Origin: Angiostrongylus vasorum
Lineage: Eukaryota; Nematoda; Chromadorea; Rhabditida; Metastrongylidae
Assembly: GCA_018806985.1 (NCBI GenBank)
Contig: JADANN010000468.1
Coordinates: forward strand, 3,952,072-4,016,071
Direction: 5' to 3'
DNA length: 64,000 nt
The notes under the pieces were generated by a model. It had not been told where the DNA came from. It was given only the letters and a program-made list of their open reading frames with translations, and searched no databases. This document shows positions 12,351-22,890 of the stretch, piece by piece (position 1 is the first letter of the stretch; the number at the start of each line of letters is the position of its first letter). A program made the position numbers and the translations under genes.

Positions 12351-12536
12351 GTTACACATTATTTGCCACTTGATTGGCTTGCGTTAAATGTCAATTAAAA
12401 CGTGCCTACGTCAATAAGCAACTGCGTTTCTTGTAGAAAAGTCAGGGTTTTCCGCATCTATTTCAAGAAAGCCTGAAACTTCATTGGAAACTGTTCAAAA
12501 GACCACCATGTTAAAGAAAGAAAGGAAGACGTAAAC

Positions 12537-12616
12537 GTTGATGCCAAGTGAAGGTGTGGCCGTCTTGGTACAGTCAACGCCAACTCGATCTGTAGCGTAA
12601 TCACGAACAAAATTAA
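12537..12616 (-). CDS. exon of unidentified gene B
   Basis: An 80-base exon after the acceptor TTTTTGCAG with a GTTTAC donor. It enters with two bases of a split codon, which joins the single base left by the exon at 14421-14488 to make GTT. It leaves in phase 0, as needed by 11627-11716. The peptide is NFVRDYATDRVGVDCTKTAT followed by PSLGIN. No family is recognised, but the phase agreement across three exons supports a real gene. Confidence 0.6.
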
Positions 12617-12859
12617 CTGCAAAAACGCTGCCAGCTATAACATTAATAAGACTTTTGGAATGACATCACTCCTGTAGACTGTCAAATGCTAAACTCTTGA
12701 GCTGTCATCCGTTCCATGGACAACAGTTAGTTAACAGATACGATCACAGAAAATCACCTGAAGAAACGAGACGGATTGCTGGAAATCCTCAAGGTGCGCT
12801 CTAAGATCTTTATAGTTAAAATCGCTCGTGTTTATAAAGAAAAAACGGATATCAGTTTG

Positions 12860-13160
12860 CTGATCCGTTGTTGAAAAATCTCGAAACAAAATTATTACAA
12901 GGATTGATCTGGGGAAGAATCAATGCAAATGAGAAAACCCATTTAGTGTTCATCAATAAAAATGCCAAAGCCAATGCACAAGTTCATCGAGGTGTTGACT
13001 ATCAAGAATTTGATGATCCATGAAATTCCAATACGACCTTTCAACGAAATCAGGAGTTTCTCTATCTAACGAGAAAAATGGTCGCATATCTACAGCCTGG
13101 TTTCCCGAGTGCCTTGGCAGATTCTGAACTAAATCCCATAGAAATCTGATCTCCTAATCT
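12860..13160 (+). pseudogene. Tc1/mariner-type transposase fossil
   Basis: The translation includes LIWGRINANEKTHLVFINKN and then AKANAQVHRG. This resembles the family pattern W-G-x-I-x(4)-K-T-x-L-V-F-I-x(2)-x-x-K-V-N-A-x-V-Y. After stops and shifts, ADSELNPIEI recalls the SPDLNPIE signature near the third catalytic residue. It lies inside an intron of the minus-strand gene. Terminal repeats were not found and the match is by eye only. Confidence 0.45.
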
Positions 13161-14420
13161 GAGATTGACAGTAATTATAGGAGATGTACCATAGAATCCA
13201 TGAATTGAAGATTGCACGCACGCGTCAAGGAATTCGTTCGGTACGACTTCAAAACATCATAGTGATTTACCAGCTCATCGTTGCTGCAGATATTCCAGGT
13301 CGTTCAACTGTAGAGAAATTTTAAAGCGTGTTGTTCTTCCCTAGTAGAACCTTCAAAGCTGACAACAGATTTGACATATTCATCCAAAAAACCAGCTAAG
13401 AGTAGATCAGTGCCAGAAATGACTGCTATCATAACAGTGACATAGTTCATTCATCTATGCCATTCGAAATAGTTACTAGATAGAAAATGGTGACGACATG
13501 TGGATGTCATCAGATGGTTTTTAGGACCTTAAGAAAACAAAAATCATACTTAGAAACAAATTGCCAGAAAAGCAGAAATTGTGCTGGGTCCGATGAATTG
13601 TCGTGATTTCTAGGGAAAGGACATTCAAATATTGAGGTATTGCTTAACGAACTCAAATTCTGTGATTCCATACTCGATGCCACCTTCCATGTAATCAAAA
13701 TAGGGGCAGATGGAAAATCGAAATGCTTGCTACGCGGATGATGCTAGCAGTGCTGGGTAACGGTTGTGAACAACAAAGATGTAGTGAATGAATGACCTTG
13801 CTCTTTTGTCATGGCTCCCATAGATAACATGCTGGATCGTAATCCTGTAAAACAGTTCGCAGAGCTTGTCTTAAACATAGACTCAAATCTTCAGAAAGCC
13901 AACGTGAAAAGCTGGTCTGGTGGTCCTCTGCCGAATATTTCTACCACATGTTACACTGTTCTTCCTGCCTGTCTAGGGAAACCATTACAGAAATATTACA
14001 TCGTGACTACGTAAAACAGACACGGTTGAAATCAGTATGGTCGGCGACTGAATCAACTGAAAGACATAATACTAAAACATGAGAACATTCGCTATGCTTC
14101 GCAGATAAGTGTAGATTCTGCGAAGAGTCGGGTATCGGAATTATCTCCCGTTTCTGAAGTCCCGAAAAAAAGTTTCAAGAGAAACTTTTTCCCAACTCTT
14201 TCATTGGCAAAACCAAAAACGCTTTTTTGAGATTTCAACCCTGAACGAGATGATCCGATTTTTGTTAAACTGGAATCTACAAGCTTAACTGCGACGATTT
14301 CGCAATACAATAATACTTTATACAAAGTTAAGAAAGCGATAACATTAGCATTGTAGAGAAAACATGTCACGTAAGAATCCGCTAGAATTTTTTTAATAAA
14401 GGTTTAGATGACGTTATTAC
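13160..14420. other. no convincing gene; some open frames
   Basis: Intronic for the minus-strand gene. Minus frames at 13510-13698 and 14092-14370 are open but have no recognised motif. I cannot decide whether either contains an exon. Confidence 0.4.
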
Positions 14421-14488
14421 CTGAAAAACAGCTGGCGCCAATCGTGGACTGCAAATATTCGATTTCATTTTCAGAGAGATTGCTGTGG
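14421..14488 (-). CDS. candidate exon, unidentified gene B
   Basis: A 68-base segment between a GACGTAG acceptor and a GTAATA donor. The best frame gives HSNLSENEIEYLQSTIGASC and then FS. It ends with one base of a split codon, which fits the two-base start of the exon at 12537-12616. No family is recognised. Confidence 0.5.
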
Positions 14489-15129
14489 CTACGTCAAGAT
14501 TTCTCGCTAGTACCCATACAAATCTAAGATAAGTTTTAGATAGAAATCACAACCTCGATGTCCAGCTGCCGTTGATTCGCTTAAAAAGCAAGCACCGCTA
14601 AGAAAATCGTCGAATACAAGTTCAAATCACACCATACTCGAAAGCAAACGGTTAGCACAAGTAGTGATAATAAATTACTCCCCCTAGGACCTAATTTTTA
14701 TTCGAACAATACGTACTTGAAATTATTACTTTCTGGCGTTCCGACGTATTGCAGCAGCCTAACTGCTTCTTTCGTCATTGAGGGTTGTGTTAGGTTCATG
14801 ATTCGTCCATTCTATAAAGCTATACAGCATACGTTTACCTCCAGACAATAACACACAACACAACCGTATAAAATTCTATTTCCACCAACAGTAGGATTCT
14901 CGATCCTGCTTCTGATTCGAAACGTTAACCGAGTAATGGATGTAAAAAATCGAAGAAAAAAAACATAAAATGAAGAAGTAAATTCCACTTTGTAACGAAT
15001 GAAATAGTTACAACAAAAACATTTGTTGAAATGAAGCTCTAAAACTAAATTGACGACTAAAAATTGCACTTAACAGAAAAGAAAAAACACAACATGAGAT
15101 TTTCCCTAAGCATAAAGGATAAAGGATAA

Positions 15130-15400
15130 AGCTCCCGGTGTTGATCAATCTCTGAGGCATGCGCCATGCATACGACTTCATTATTATGCATCGTTTAGGG
15201 ATGAGTAAATGCATATCTGTCCTTTACAATGACTCGCGGAAGCCTACCGATGTATCGAGCCAGTGCTGCTATCCTCCCAGACAAGTCTGGTACCAATTTG
15301 CCGACCCCGGAGGGATGGAAGGCTTGGTGGGCCATGGGCATAGCGATCGATTCCATGTCTACGTTGCAGGGCGCCTCGGACCACTGTGCCACATGTCGAA
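15130..15400 (-). mobile_element. SINE1 copy, full length
   Basis: Minus-oriented: GTTGATCAATCTCTGAGGC at the left (3' end of the element), the central hairpin CCAGACAAGTCTGG at 15277-15290, then GGGCGCCTCGGACCACTGTG at the head. Intact central palindrome. Confidence 0.85.
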
Positions 15401-15545
15401 ACGACAACGTCGGTCTTCTCTTCAAAACAATCAAAGATTTTTCGTTTTCTTTCTAAAGCCGAGGCATCACTAGATTAGAAAATAATCTTCCCCACTCCTT
15501 TTCCACAAAGAAGAAAAGAATTTTTGTATAAAAAAGAAGACCTAC

Positions 15546-15615
15546 CTGAATGAAAGTGCCTTCAACATTCATTCGCTGGTCGAAATAAATACTTCCCCAC
15601 TGTGGTGCTCGATTC
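15546..15615 (-). CDS. candidate exon of unidentified gene
   Basis: A GTAGGT donor at the left and an ACCCAAG acceptor at the right, preceded by a pyrimidine-rich stretch. The frame gives NRAPQWGSIYFDQRMNVEGT followed by FIQ. Phases do not join directly to the exons at 14421 or 19816, so at least one exon is missing or a boundary is wrong. The frame can also be extended upstream to an ATG. Confidence 0.45.
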
Positions 15616-15732
15616 CTTGGGTACATAAAAAGAAAGGGATACGGAATCCTTTTTTTTCATGAATACACTATGAAACATCTCAAAAACTTTGCAGTACTAT
15701 AGACTTTGTCAAATACTTTAAATTGTACAACC

Positions 15733-15872
15733 ATAATGATGCTGAGAAATGACCAAAACATGAGATCTCAGTTGGGCTTTGAACCCGCGAGTAGCCTAGT
15801 CGGGGGCTCAAGGGCAGTCCACTCCATCAACCGAGACTTTTACTTTGCCTTCCTCTCAGCCTTTTTTTACTC
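15733..15872 (-). mobile_element. SINE2 copy, left member of a head-to-head pair
   Basis: ATGATGCTGAGAAATGACC at the left, the B-box complement GGGCTTTGAACCCGCG, then head sequence up to CTTCCTCTCAGCC. Paired with the plus copy starting near 15893. Confidence 0.65.
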
Positions 15873-15892
15873 TTTATTTTAACTCTAGAACC

Positions 15893-16125
15893 AGCGCCTC
15901 GGTGCCGATTTGTGCTGGTCAGATCATCGCGGTGATGGGTGATTGCTGAAAGCAGCAATAGAGTGAATAACCGTCTGAGAGAAAGGCAAAGCAAAGGCTT
16001 TGACTGGCCGGGTGGATAGCACGTGAGCTCCCGGAAAAGACACTCGCAAGCTCTAAGTCCACCCACATGGTATATCGAGTTTTGCGCATATCTCAGCATC
16101 GTTGTGGGGGTATTTCACATAATGC
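15893..16125 (+). mobile_element. SINE2 copy split by RTE-a insertion
   Basis: The leader GGTGCCGATTTGTGCTGG, CTGAGAGAAAGGCAAAG, the A-box region GGCCGGGTGGATAGCACG and TTTTGCGCATATCTCAGCA are present. It stops inside the tail at CACATAATGCCC. The missing tail (CGCCATGAAAAGAAAAG and TAGGCAGAAAAC) is found at 19534-19575, on the far side of the 3.4 kb RTE-a element. Confidence 0.75.
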
Positions 16126-19100
16126 CCCATAATATTCAATACCACGGATCTCCCTCATATGAGGGATCCCAACAGCCGGTTAGTCGCGAAGCTACGTGGC
16201 GCGTCCCCGCGTGGCGGATAGGGGGGATAATCGCGAACCAAAAGCGACATTTGCTTCCCTGAGACGCAGATGGATCCACGGGATGCACTCCCTGTTTCTG
16301 CAGCGCCAATTTGGCACAAAGTTTTTTGTATTTGCAAGGCATATTCATGCATGCGTGTGTGGGTGCCTTCTCGATTATGCGGATTGTATTCTACGAGTCA
16401 ATTCAGCCAAAAAGCCTGCAATCAAGCGACAGGGGAAGTGTATAGGAGGCGGTTAGCAGTCGCCTCCTAACAAATAAGCTGCATGTCCACTCTGGGAGAG
16501 CCTGGCAAGTTACCCGTGAGTATACCCAACCCCCCACGTTCAAAGCGCAGCAAGGTATACGTGGGTATCAAAAAAGCTAAAAAAAAGAAAAAAGGAACAG
16601 ATCTCATTCGCCTGATTCCGAAAGAGCCCCCCAATTCGGCAGCGCTGAGTAGGGACGAGTACGAAGAAGCTGCTAAAATCGCAGGGCCAATGGAAGCTAA
16701 CTGGATTGCAAAGAACTAAGGTGACGATCTGTACCTACAATGCACATACACTTGCATCCGAGTCCTCGATAGAAGACTTGCTCATGCAAGCAAGAAGGAT
16801 AAGGTACTACGTCATCGGCCTGGCCGAGACGAGACGACGCCACCCATTCCAAGCCGTCCATGACACCGGGGAAGAACTGTTCCTCGGAACATGCGACAGT
16901 AGAGGAGTCGGCGGCGTCGGCGTTCTCGTCAACACGAGTTTGTCCATGAACATCGAATCATTCGAACAACTAACAACGCGAACCGGACGTTTACGATTGA
17001 AAAGATGTGGATCAATGCCAGCTTTCACAGTCTTCGTCGTTTACGCGCCGAAATCAAACTATGACGAAGAAGAAGTCGAAGCGTTCTATATGGACTTGGA
17101 GAAGTGCTACAGAGAAGACTATACATTCTTCAAAGTCATCATTGGAGATTTCAACGCCAAGAAGGGACAAAACAGAACGTCTGAAAACGTCAGATTGGGA
17201 CCCACGGATTAGAATGGAACGAACAGGGTGAGCGGATGTCTGAGTTTATCTTGGCGACCAAGACCATCCATGGTAACTTGCAATTCCAGAAGCCCCACCC
17301 TCGACGCTGGACGTGAAAGTCTCCCAGTAGAAAGTTGTGCCTAACCGATGTCACTGTTGTCCCCCAAATTCTGCAAGGGATCGGACCACCGTCTTCTTCG
17401 TGCAAGATTTTAATTCTCACGGAAAGGAGAAAAAACCGCTAAATTCAAAAACCGAAGTCCCAGAACCACCATAAACTGGGACTTACTCATTTCATTAGTC
17501 GGCTGTTGGGAAGATGCCGTTCTCGTTAATATCGATGAAGAATACGATCGGCTCATTCGACATCTTCACGTTAGCGCTATGAAAGCTGAGAGTTCAAAAG
17601 TCACCAAGAGAGGTCTGTCTCCAGAAACTCTCGAGCTGATAGCCAGCGTGGAATCGCACGAGTTGCAGACAACCGCGAACTAACGTCCGAACTTGCAAAA
17701 CAGTGCAGACAGACGATAAAAGAAGATCTTAAAGAGAAAAGAGCAGCAGTGACGGTCGGAGCTGCAGTGGCTGGAAAAAAGCATTCGTAAAGCCCAACGA
17801 AGCTTCACCAATTACAAGACCAAGATGTTTGCACTCCGACACTCAGACGGAACAGTTACAGCGTCCAGAAAGGCAATGGAGGAAATCATTCATGAATACT
17901 ACTCAGATCTCTTCGATAGCCACGTCCACCTTCAGTCATATCAAATAACGGAGGATGGATATGTTGTTCTACCGGTTCTCCCTTCCGAAATCCGACATGC
18001 CACTTCGTCGGTGAAAAATCAAACAGCACCAGGTCCGCACTGGATAAGATCTGAACAATTGAAGAACCCTCCGCCAGTCCTCGTAAACACACTGGCTCGG
18101 CTTCGCTGCCAGAATGCGAGATTCCTATTCAATGGAAGACCAACAAGACCGTGTTATTGTTCAAGAAGGGTGACCTACACGATATCGACAACTATCACCC
18201 AATCTGCTTTGAGGTCTGTTGTCTACAAACTCTTCACTCGAGTCATCAGTCACCTAGATAGGATTGGCAGAACACCAGACGAAGGGCAGCCATGTGAGCA
18301 AGCAGGGTTTCGAAAAGGATTTAGTACGATGGACCACATCCACACGATAACAAAACCCATCGAAGTGTCGCGAGAGTAGAAGAGACCGCTCTGTCTTAAT
18401 TTCATCGATTTAAAGAAGGCCTTTGACTCAACTGAGATAAATGCAGTCTTGGAAGCCCTTGATAGTCAGGGAGTCCTTATTCAGTACATAAAGAATCTTC
18501 GTAAGCTGTACAAAAATTTCACAACCAAGATGTCACCATTCTACAGTGATATTAACATTGACGTCAAAAAGAGGGGGTTAGGCAAGGTGATACCATCTCG
18601 CCAAAATTATTCACCGTCACCCTCCATAACGTCATGCGAACATTGGAATGGGATAATATGAGAGTGAAAATCGATGGTCGGCAGTTACACCATTTTCGCT
18701 TTGCTGATGACATCGTCCTTTTCACACCAAACATTAGCCAAGCGGAACGTATGCTTGCCGACTTTGGCAAAGCCTGTGGAAAGATTGGTCTTCAACTAAA
18801 TCTCACAAAAACGACGTTCATGAAGAACGGATTGGTTTCGCATGCCCTATTCATGCTCAACGGAACGAATACCTCCGAGTGCTCCAGTTATATCTATCTA
18901 GGTCGGGAAATCAATATGATGAACGACCTAGCTCCAGAGCTGAGCAGAAGGAAACGAGCGGCTTGGGGGGCTTTCAAGAGCACCGATGATGTAGTGAAGA
19001 GAACAAGGAACACCCGACTCCGTGCCCATCTTTTTGAGTCAACGGTACTTCCTGCCCTAACGTATGCGTCAGAAACTTGGTCGCTGCGTAAGCAGGATGA

Positions 19101-19533
19101 AAGGTCAGTTAGCGCTATCGAACGCGCAGTCGAAAGGGCGATGCTAGGAGTATCCCGTTCCACACAAGTAAGGGAAGGGATCCGAAGCTCTGATCTGCGT
19201 CGACGATCAAAAATCAAGGATGCCGTTCTGTACGCCAAACAGTCGAAGATAAGGTGGGCTGGACACGTAATGGGTATGAATGACAACCGGTGGACAAGAG
19301 CCGTTAGTGACTGGATTCCTCGAGGTGTCAAAAAGTATTGCAGGAAGACCACTGACCCGATGGTCAGAGTTCTTCACAAAGAGCCTAGAAAAAAAGATAT
19401 GATGCTCGTCAAGTCCATAGAGCGATCAGAACCCCTGGGCTATTCTTGCACGCGACAGGGAAAATGGAAGAATTGCTCTAGCGCCCGCTCGAGTCATTCG
19501 ACGATCAACGGGACTACACGTGATACAGGTGAT
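16126..19533 (+). mobile_element. RTE-a LINE, near full length (copy A)
   Basis: The most complete LINE in the window, about 3.4 kb. It has a structured 5' leader with the palindrome TCCCTCATATGAGGGA at 16151-16166, an endonuclease frame, a reverse-transcriptase frame and the 3' end GATACAGGTGATAC. It is inserted in a SINE2 tail and sits in an intron of the minus-strand gene. The leader can be aligned with 61206-61560, which defines the 5' region of the subfamily. Confidence 0.85.
16706..17420 (+). pseudogene. RTE-a endonuclease region
   Basis: The 168-codon frame from 16706 carries the EN signatures [10 protein letters not shown] (Asn), GLAETRR (Glu), [20 protein letters not shown] and IIGDFNAK (Asp-Phe-Asn). 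A stop at 17210-17212 ends it. In another frame GSDHRLLRARF near 17372-17405 supplies the SDH motif. It would nick target DNA to prime reverse transcription in an intact element. Stops and frameshifts make this copy inactive. Confidence 0.88.
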
Positions 19534-19545
19534 ACCCCGCCATGA
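17825..19545 (+). pseudogene. RTE-a reverse transcriptase region
   Basis: In order: KTKMFALRHSDGTVTAS, KNQTAPGPHWIRSEQL, VYKLFTRVISHLDRI, QAGFRKGFSTMDHIHTI, the motif A region FIDLKKAFDS, catalytic FADDIVLFTP (near 18703), LNLTKTTFMKNG, SSYIYLGREI, ALTYASETWSLRKQ and GHVMGMNDNRWTRAVSDW. The last part is one 303-codon frame (18634-19545). An in-frame stop after VSRE and several shifts upstream break the polyprotein. This is a LINE remnant, not a host gene. Confidence 0.9.
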
Positions 19546-19575
19546 AAAGAAAAGTATAGGCAGAAAACGATTTAA
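19534..19575 (+). mobile_element. SINE2 tail displaced by the LINE
   Basis: ACCCCGCCATGAAAAGAAAAG and AGGCAGAAAACGA match the usual SINE2 tail and complete the copy interrupted at 16125. Confidence 0.65.
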
Positions 19576-19815
19576 AAGAACTTTAGTTGTAGCTGTAAAA
19601 AAAAGGAGGTGTTAATAACATAAAGACTCCAAGTCGTTGTTCATTCGATGGTACCCGTCCTTTCTACAGGCGACAAAAATCCGTGGACTACCGTACTTTA
19701 TCAACTTTCAGGCTTTACATGCTGACTGGAAAATGATGAAGCTTACTTTCAGAGATGATAGCCTGAGAAAGCATCAAAAAAGAAAAAAAAGAAATAGTAT
19801 TTACCATATGGCTAC

Positions 19816-19944
19816 GTAATGAACTTGTGGAGGACGGAGACCTCGCTGCAGTGGCCTACTGAGGCCAATGACGGCGTTCGGCGGAAAACGTGGCGCTTTG
19901 ATCGTGAACGGTGAGTAGAACTCTGGGCCCACAAGTCCGTTATA
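19816..19944 (-). CDS. candidate exon of unidentified gene B
   Basis: It follows an excellent acceptor TTCCTTTACAG. The frame reads YNGLVGPEFYSPFTIKAPRF, then PPNAVIGLSRPLQRGLRPPQ, then VHY, before a GTAGCC donor (129 bases, 43 codons). Rich in Pro and aromatic residues; no family recognised. It lies about 370 bases beyond the poly(A) signal of the preceding minus-strand gene, so it could be an early exon of the next gene. A second frame is also open here, so the frame choice is a judgement. Confidence 0.5.
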
Positions 19945-20311
19945 CTGTAAAGGAAAAATGGCTTTATGTTAAAACAACCTTTTTTTCTCAGATGAAAATA
20001 CAATATGATTTGATTGCTTTCGCAAGGTGAAGAAGCTAAGAAGTGCTATGAAGCTGAGTCAACTAATGTTAGTGCATCAAGTCATGTTTAGCAGAAAATT
20101 TGATCTCATCAGGTTTTAATATGGTTTCCTATCGTCTTAGAAAGAAGGACTAACTGGATAAAAGTTTATTAGCTTTAGTAACTCCAACTCAGAAAGGAAC
20201 GACATAAAGATTACTGCAGCTATGTCGATAAGTTCAATCCATATCGGTGGCAAGAACGGTATTCACAAAACAGGAGTAAAAATGACTAGCAAAATAGTTC
20301 ATTATGTGGAC

Positions 20312-20317
20312 TTTATT
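20312..20317 (-). terminator. poly(A) signal AATAAA
   Basis: AATAAA on the minus strand, 72 bases after the stop codon at 20390. Placement fits the 3' end of the gene whose last exon is 20390-20686. Confidence 0.5.
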
Positions 20318-20389
20318 AGGTCAGGCTCACCTCATCTGATGACTAGGATAGACTATAGCTTCAGTTTTTGATGAAAATCATGAATCACT

Positions 20390-20686
20390 CTAGTCAACAG
20401 CTTTTACTAAAATAGAACGTACAAAGTCAGCTGCTCGTTTCTTGATGTTACTTCTGACAGACTCGGCATATGATGGTGATGTGAGCATAGTTGAATAGTT
20501 GTCGGTGATGAGATCGAAACCAGAACCTTCAAAATGAGCTAACTGCACGGATTCCTCGATTGTATAGTCTTCTGGCAAGTCACTGGGTGTGAGTGTTGAG
20601 TTCCACGCCCTCGCGTAATGTACCAGAAGGCTACACAATGTCACCCAGGTGGATACTGGGGATACCAGCATTGGCAGTGGTGAATT
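20390..20686 (-). CDS. 3'-terminal exon of unidentified gene A
   Basis: After the acceptor GATTCTTTCAG the frame runs 98 codons to a stop. The C-terminal part is clearly protein-like: DYTIEESVQLAHFEGSGFDL, ITDNYSTMLTSPSYAESVRS, NIKKRAADFVRSILVKAVD. An alternative with a 65-base intron (GTGACA donor, TTGCCAG acceptor) joins FTTANAGIPSIHL in another frame directly to EDYTIEES with matching phase, and may be the true structure. Upstream exons were not found. The family is not recognised. Confidence 0.55.
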   Translation of the reverse strand, partial: NSPLPMLVSPVSTWVTLCSLLVHYARAWNSTLTPSDLPEDYTIEESVQLAHFEGSGFDLITDNYSTMLTSPSYAESVRSNIKKRAADFVRSILVKAVD

Positions 20687-20689
20687 CTG

Positions 20690-21344
20690 AAAGAATCGCA
20701 GCTCAAAAAATCGCGGTAATCTTTGGCAATGTTTTTGTAGAATGTGCGAGAAATGTTAATACAAGAAAGAAAAAGATAGATATGGTTGCCTTGCATGTGC
20801 ATCGTTCGAGATAGGAAAACCAAACCGATCTGTCAAACGCAAAAGCTGTTTCCATGCTAAGGTGAGCTCTTTGTGGAAAGTTTGCTAAGTAGAGATTAAC
20901 TATGAGAAACTTTGGAAATGGACGTCACATTTTAAGGCAACGAAACGAATGGTTGACGTAGCTGACGGTAGAAATGAAGAATGAACAAGCACAATTGCAT
21001 GAGTTGTGGAACAAGCAAATGTGAAAATACGGCAATTCTGTCGATGTTGATGATGATCTGTTGAGTCTGACTGAACAAATAAAAGAGTTCTGACTCCTCA
21101 TGTACGAAAATTATCGACTTTTCGTTCACATTAAACATGAATGTATGAAATATGACATATCGTTATTTCGGATTTTTGTAGCTTAGCTGGCTCTATGGCA
21201 GTAAAGGGTAATCTACTCCTTCTTCTAAGCCGAATAGCTGGTGGGTTTTTCATTGCACAGAAAAAAAAGACACTGTCCTTTCTTCAGATTTAACACACCA
21301 TCACCATAAGTAGTAAAAGAATAAAGTGTGCGCCTTGAGACATC
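20690..21344. other. no convincing exon
   Basis: Upstream side of gene A. A 68-codon minus frame at 20932-21138 is open but hydrophobic and repeat-like, with no clear splice sites. Confidence 0.4.
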
Positions 21345-21598
21345 CCTGAAAGATGTACCACGCACTGAACTCAATTCGTAGGATAGAAATGATTGCATTC
21401 ATATATGGTTCATATAAACAATACCAGGCTTATATTAATGTGTCAAATCACTGTTTTTATCCTCTCAGACAAGCCTGGTATCAATTTTCCAACCTCGGAG
21501 GGGTGAATGGCTTAGTTATCGTGGCGCGGTTTCGAACTAAAGATAACATTTCTGTGTCGTGGTACCTCTAGTCACTGTGCTACAGTCGCCTTCACTAC
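21345..21598 (-). mobile_element. SINE1 copy, strongly diverged
   Basis: Central region TCTCAGACAAGCCTGGTATC, with AACCTCGGAGGGGTGAATGG and a degenerate head ending near CACTGTGCTACAGTCGCC. The order matches SINE1 on the minus strand. Confidence 0.6.
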
Positions 21599-21599
21599 T

Positions 21600-22532
21600 A
21601 GTTATACTAGAATCTGAACTCTAACATAAAATGGAAGCTAATCATCAAATCGGCCGACAAATCATAGCATTTTTAAATCCTTTTTCAAATATATTCAGAG
21701 GTACAATAACAAAGATTCGAAAACCATTGTTTTCGGATGGAAATTAATTTCAAGAAAAACCTAAGAGATCGGTGCTATTTGTATGTGTACCGGACCACTT
21801 TTAATAATACCAGGTAATCTCAAGCCATGAGGAGATGCTTGGACGGAATACGATTCGAGTGGCGAAGTGCTTTGTTGGACACGACGTTTTGTTAAGCACA
21901 ATAGTGACGTGTGCCTGTGTGTACGTTAGTGACAGTGGGACCGTTTGAATCCCGCCAGTTGGAATACAACGGCGCTTAACTATGGATACTCTGATATTCC
22001 GAATATACATGTGGTATGAACAGGACATAGAAACCTCTATTGCTCTTGTCATTCAGTCTAAATTAAGACTCGAAAATTGGCTAAACTGCCAAGAAAAGTT
22101 GGCAAAAGGGTGGGATTAAGCGTCTTATTTCGTTATGAGTACCGAAATGTGGTGTCGACACAGGGGTATATTGTGTTTTTCCTAACATTTACTCATTGTC
22201 TTGTTAGTTAAAAAACCTTTCCGTAGGTGAAGCTATAAATTTATATGCTATATGTACATATTTAAGCAGAACGTCCTACTCATAAATGATGTGAAAATAC
22301 GTGTTATCTTGTTTCTTCAAAGGAAATACCCTCATTATCACAGTGTCTTGCTCTCCCATTTAAATAGCTTAGTAACACTCTATTAGTATCCATAACAAGA
22401 AGGAAAAGGCCTATATTTTAGAAGAAAAAATAAGAACAATTCATATTCTTCTTAAAGCTCACAATATTCAATTCAAAGCAGCTTAAATCACTTACACGAG
22501 TTTCTCCCCTTTAATAAACTACACGAACAAGG
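21600..22532. other. no gene seen
   Basis: AT-rich. A minus frame at 21801-22052 has no recognised motif. CCGTTTGAATCCCGCC near 21942 resembles a B box, but no matching A box was found at normal spacing. Confidence 0.4.
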
Positions 22533-22890
22533 GGGCGGATAGTACAGTGGTAGTGAGGCCCATCATCACGAGCATGGTGTTAGTTCGATTCCGCTTCTGG
22601 CCATCCAAGCGTTTGATCCCTCCAGGGTCGGGAAAATAGGTACCAGACTTGTCTGGGAAAAGATCACTCTCTACAACCCAATTGGGGAACGCTCCAACCC
22701 GGCTATATCAGTAGTCCAGGGAGAATTGCTGGACAAGCATTCTACGACATTCAAGATGAAATGAAAATCCTCAAGCAGCAGCCAAAGCCACACGTAAAGT
22801 AAGATCTTAGTAGACAATGGATGCGAAGAAACGAAGTGAATATGAGAAGTGCTGGGATCCGCAAAGTAGACTCGAAGACGGGTCAAACAA
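22533..22890 (+). mobile_element. SINE3 copy, full length
   Basis: Head GGGGCGGATAGTACAGTGGT (A box TAGTACAGTGG) and B box GTTCGATTCC, then GATCCCTCCAGGGTCGGG. The central hairpin CCAGACTTGTCTGG lies at 22642-22655. A long 3' body follows: CTACGACATTCAAGATGAAA, GTGCTGGGATCCGCAAAG and an A-rich end. Reference copy for SINE3. Confidence 0.85.

Noticed and set aside
15159..15473. ORFs of 75-104 codons at 15.2-15.4 kb (similar ones at 114-527, 7723-8051, 45245-45595 and 50933-51304)
   Set aside because: They are translations of SINE1 copies; the same peptides recur at each copy on both strands.
18634..19545. A 303-codon ORF as a host gene
   Set aside because: It is the C-terminal reverse-transcriptase region of an RTE LINE (FADD, YLG and GHVM signatures) with stops just upstream.
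22535..22610. Possible tRNA gene (good A and B boxes)
   Set aside because: No full cloverleaf with acceptor pairing could be drawn, and the sequence continues into a repeated SINE3 body.
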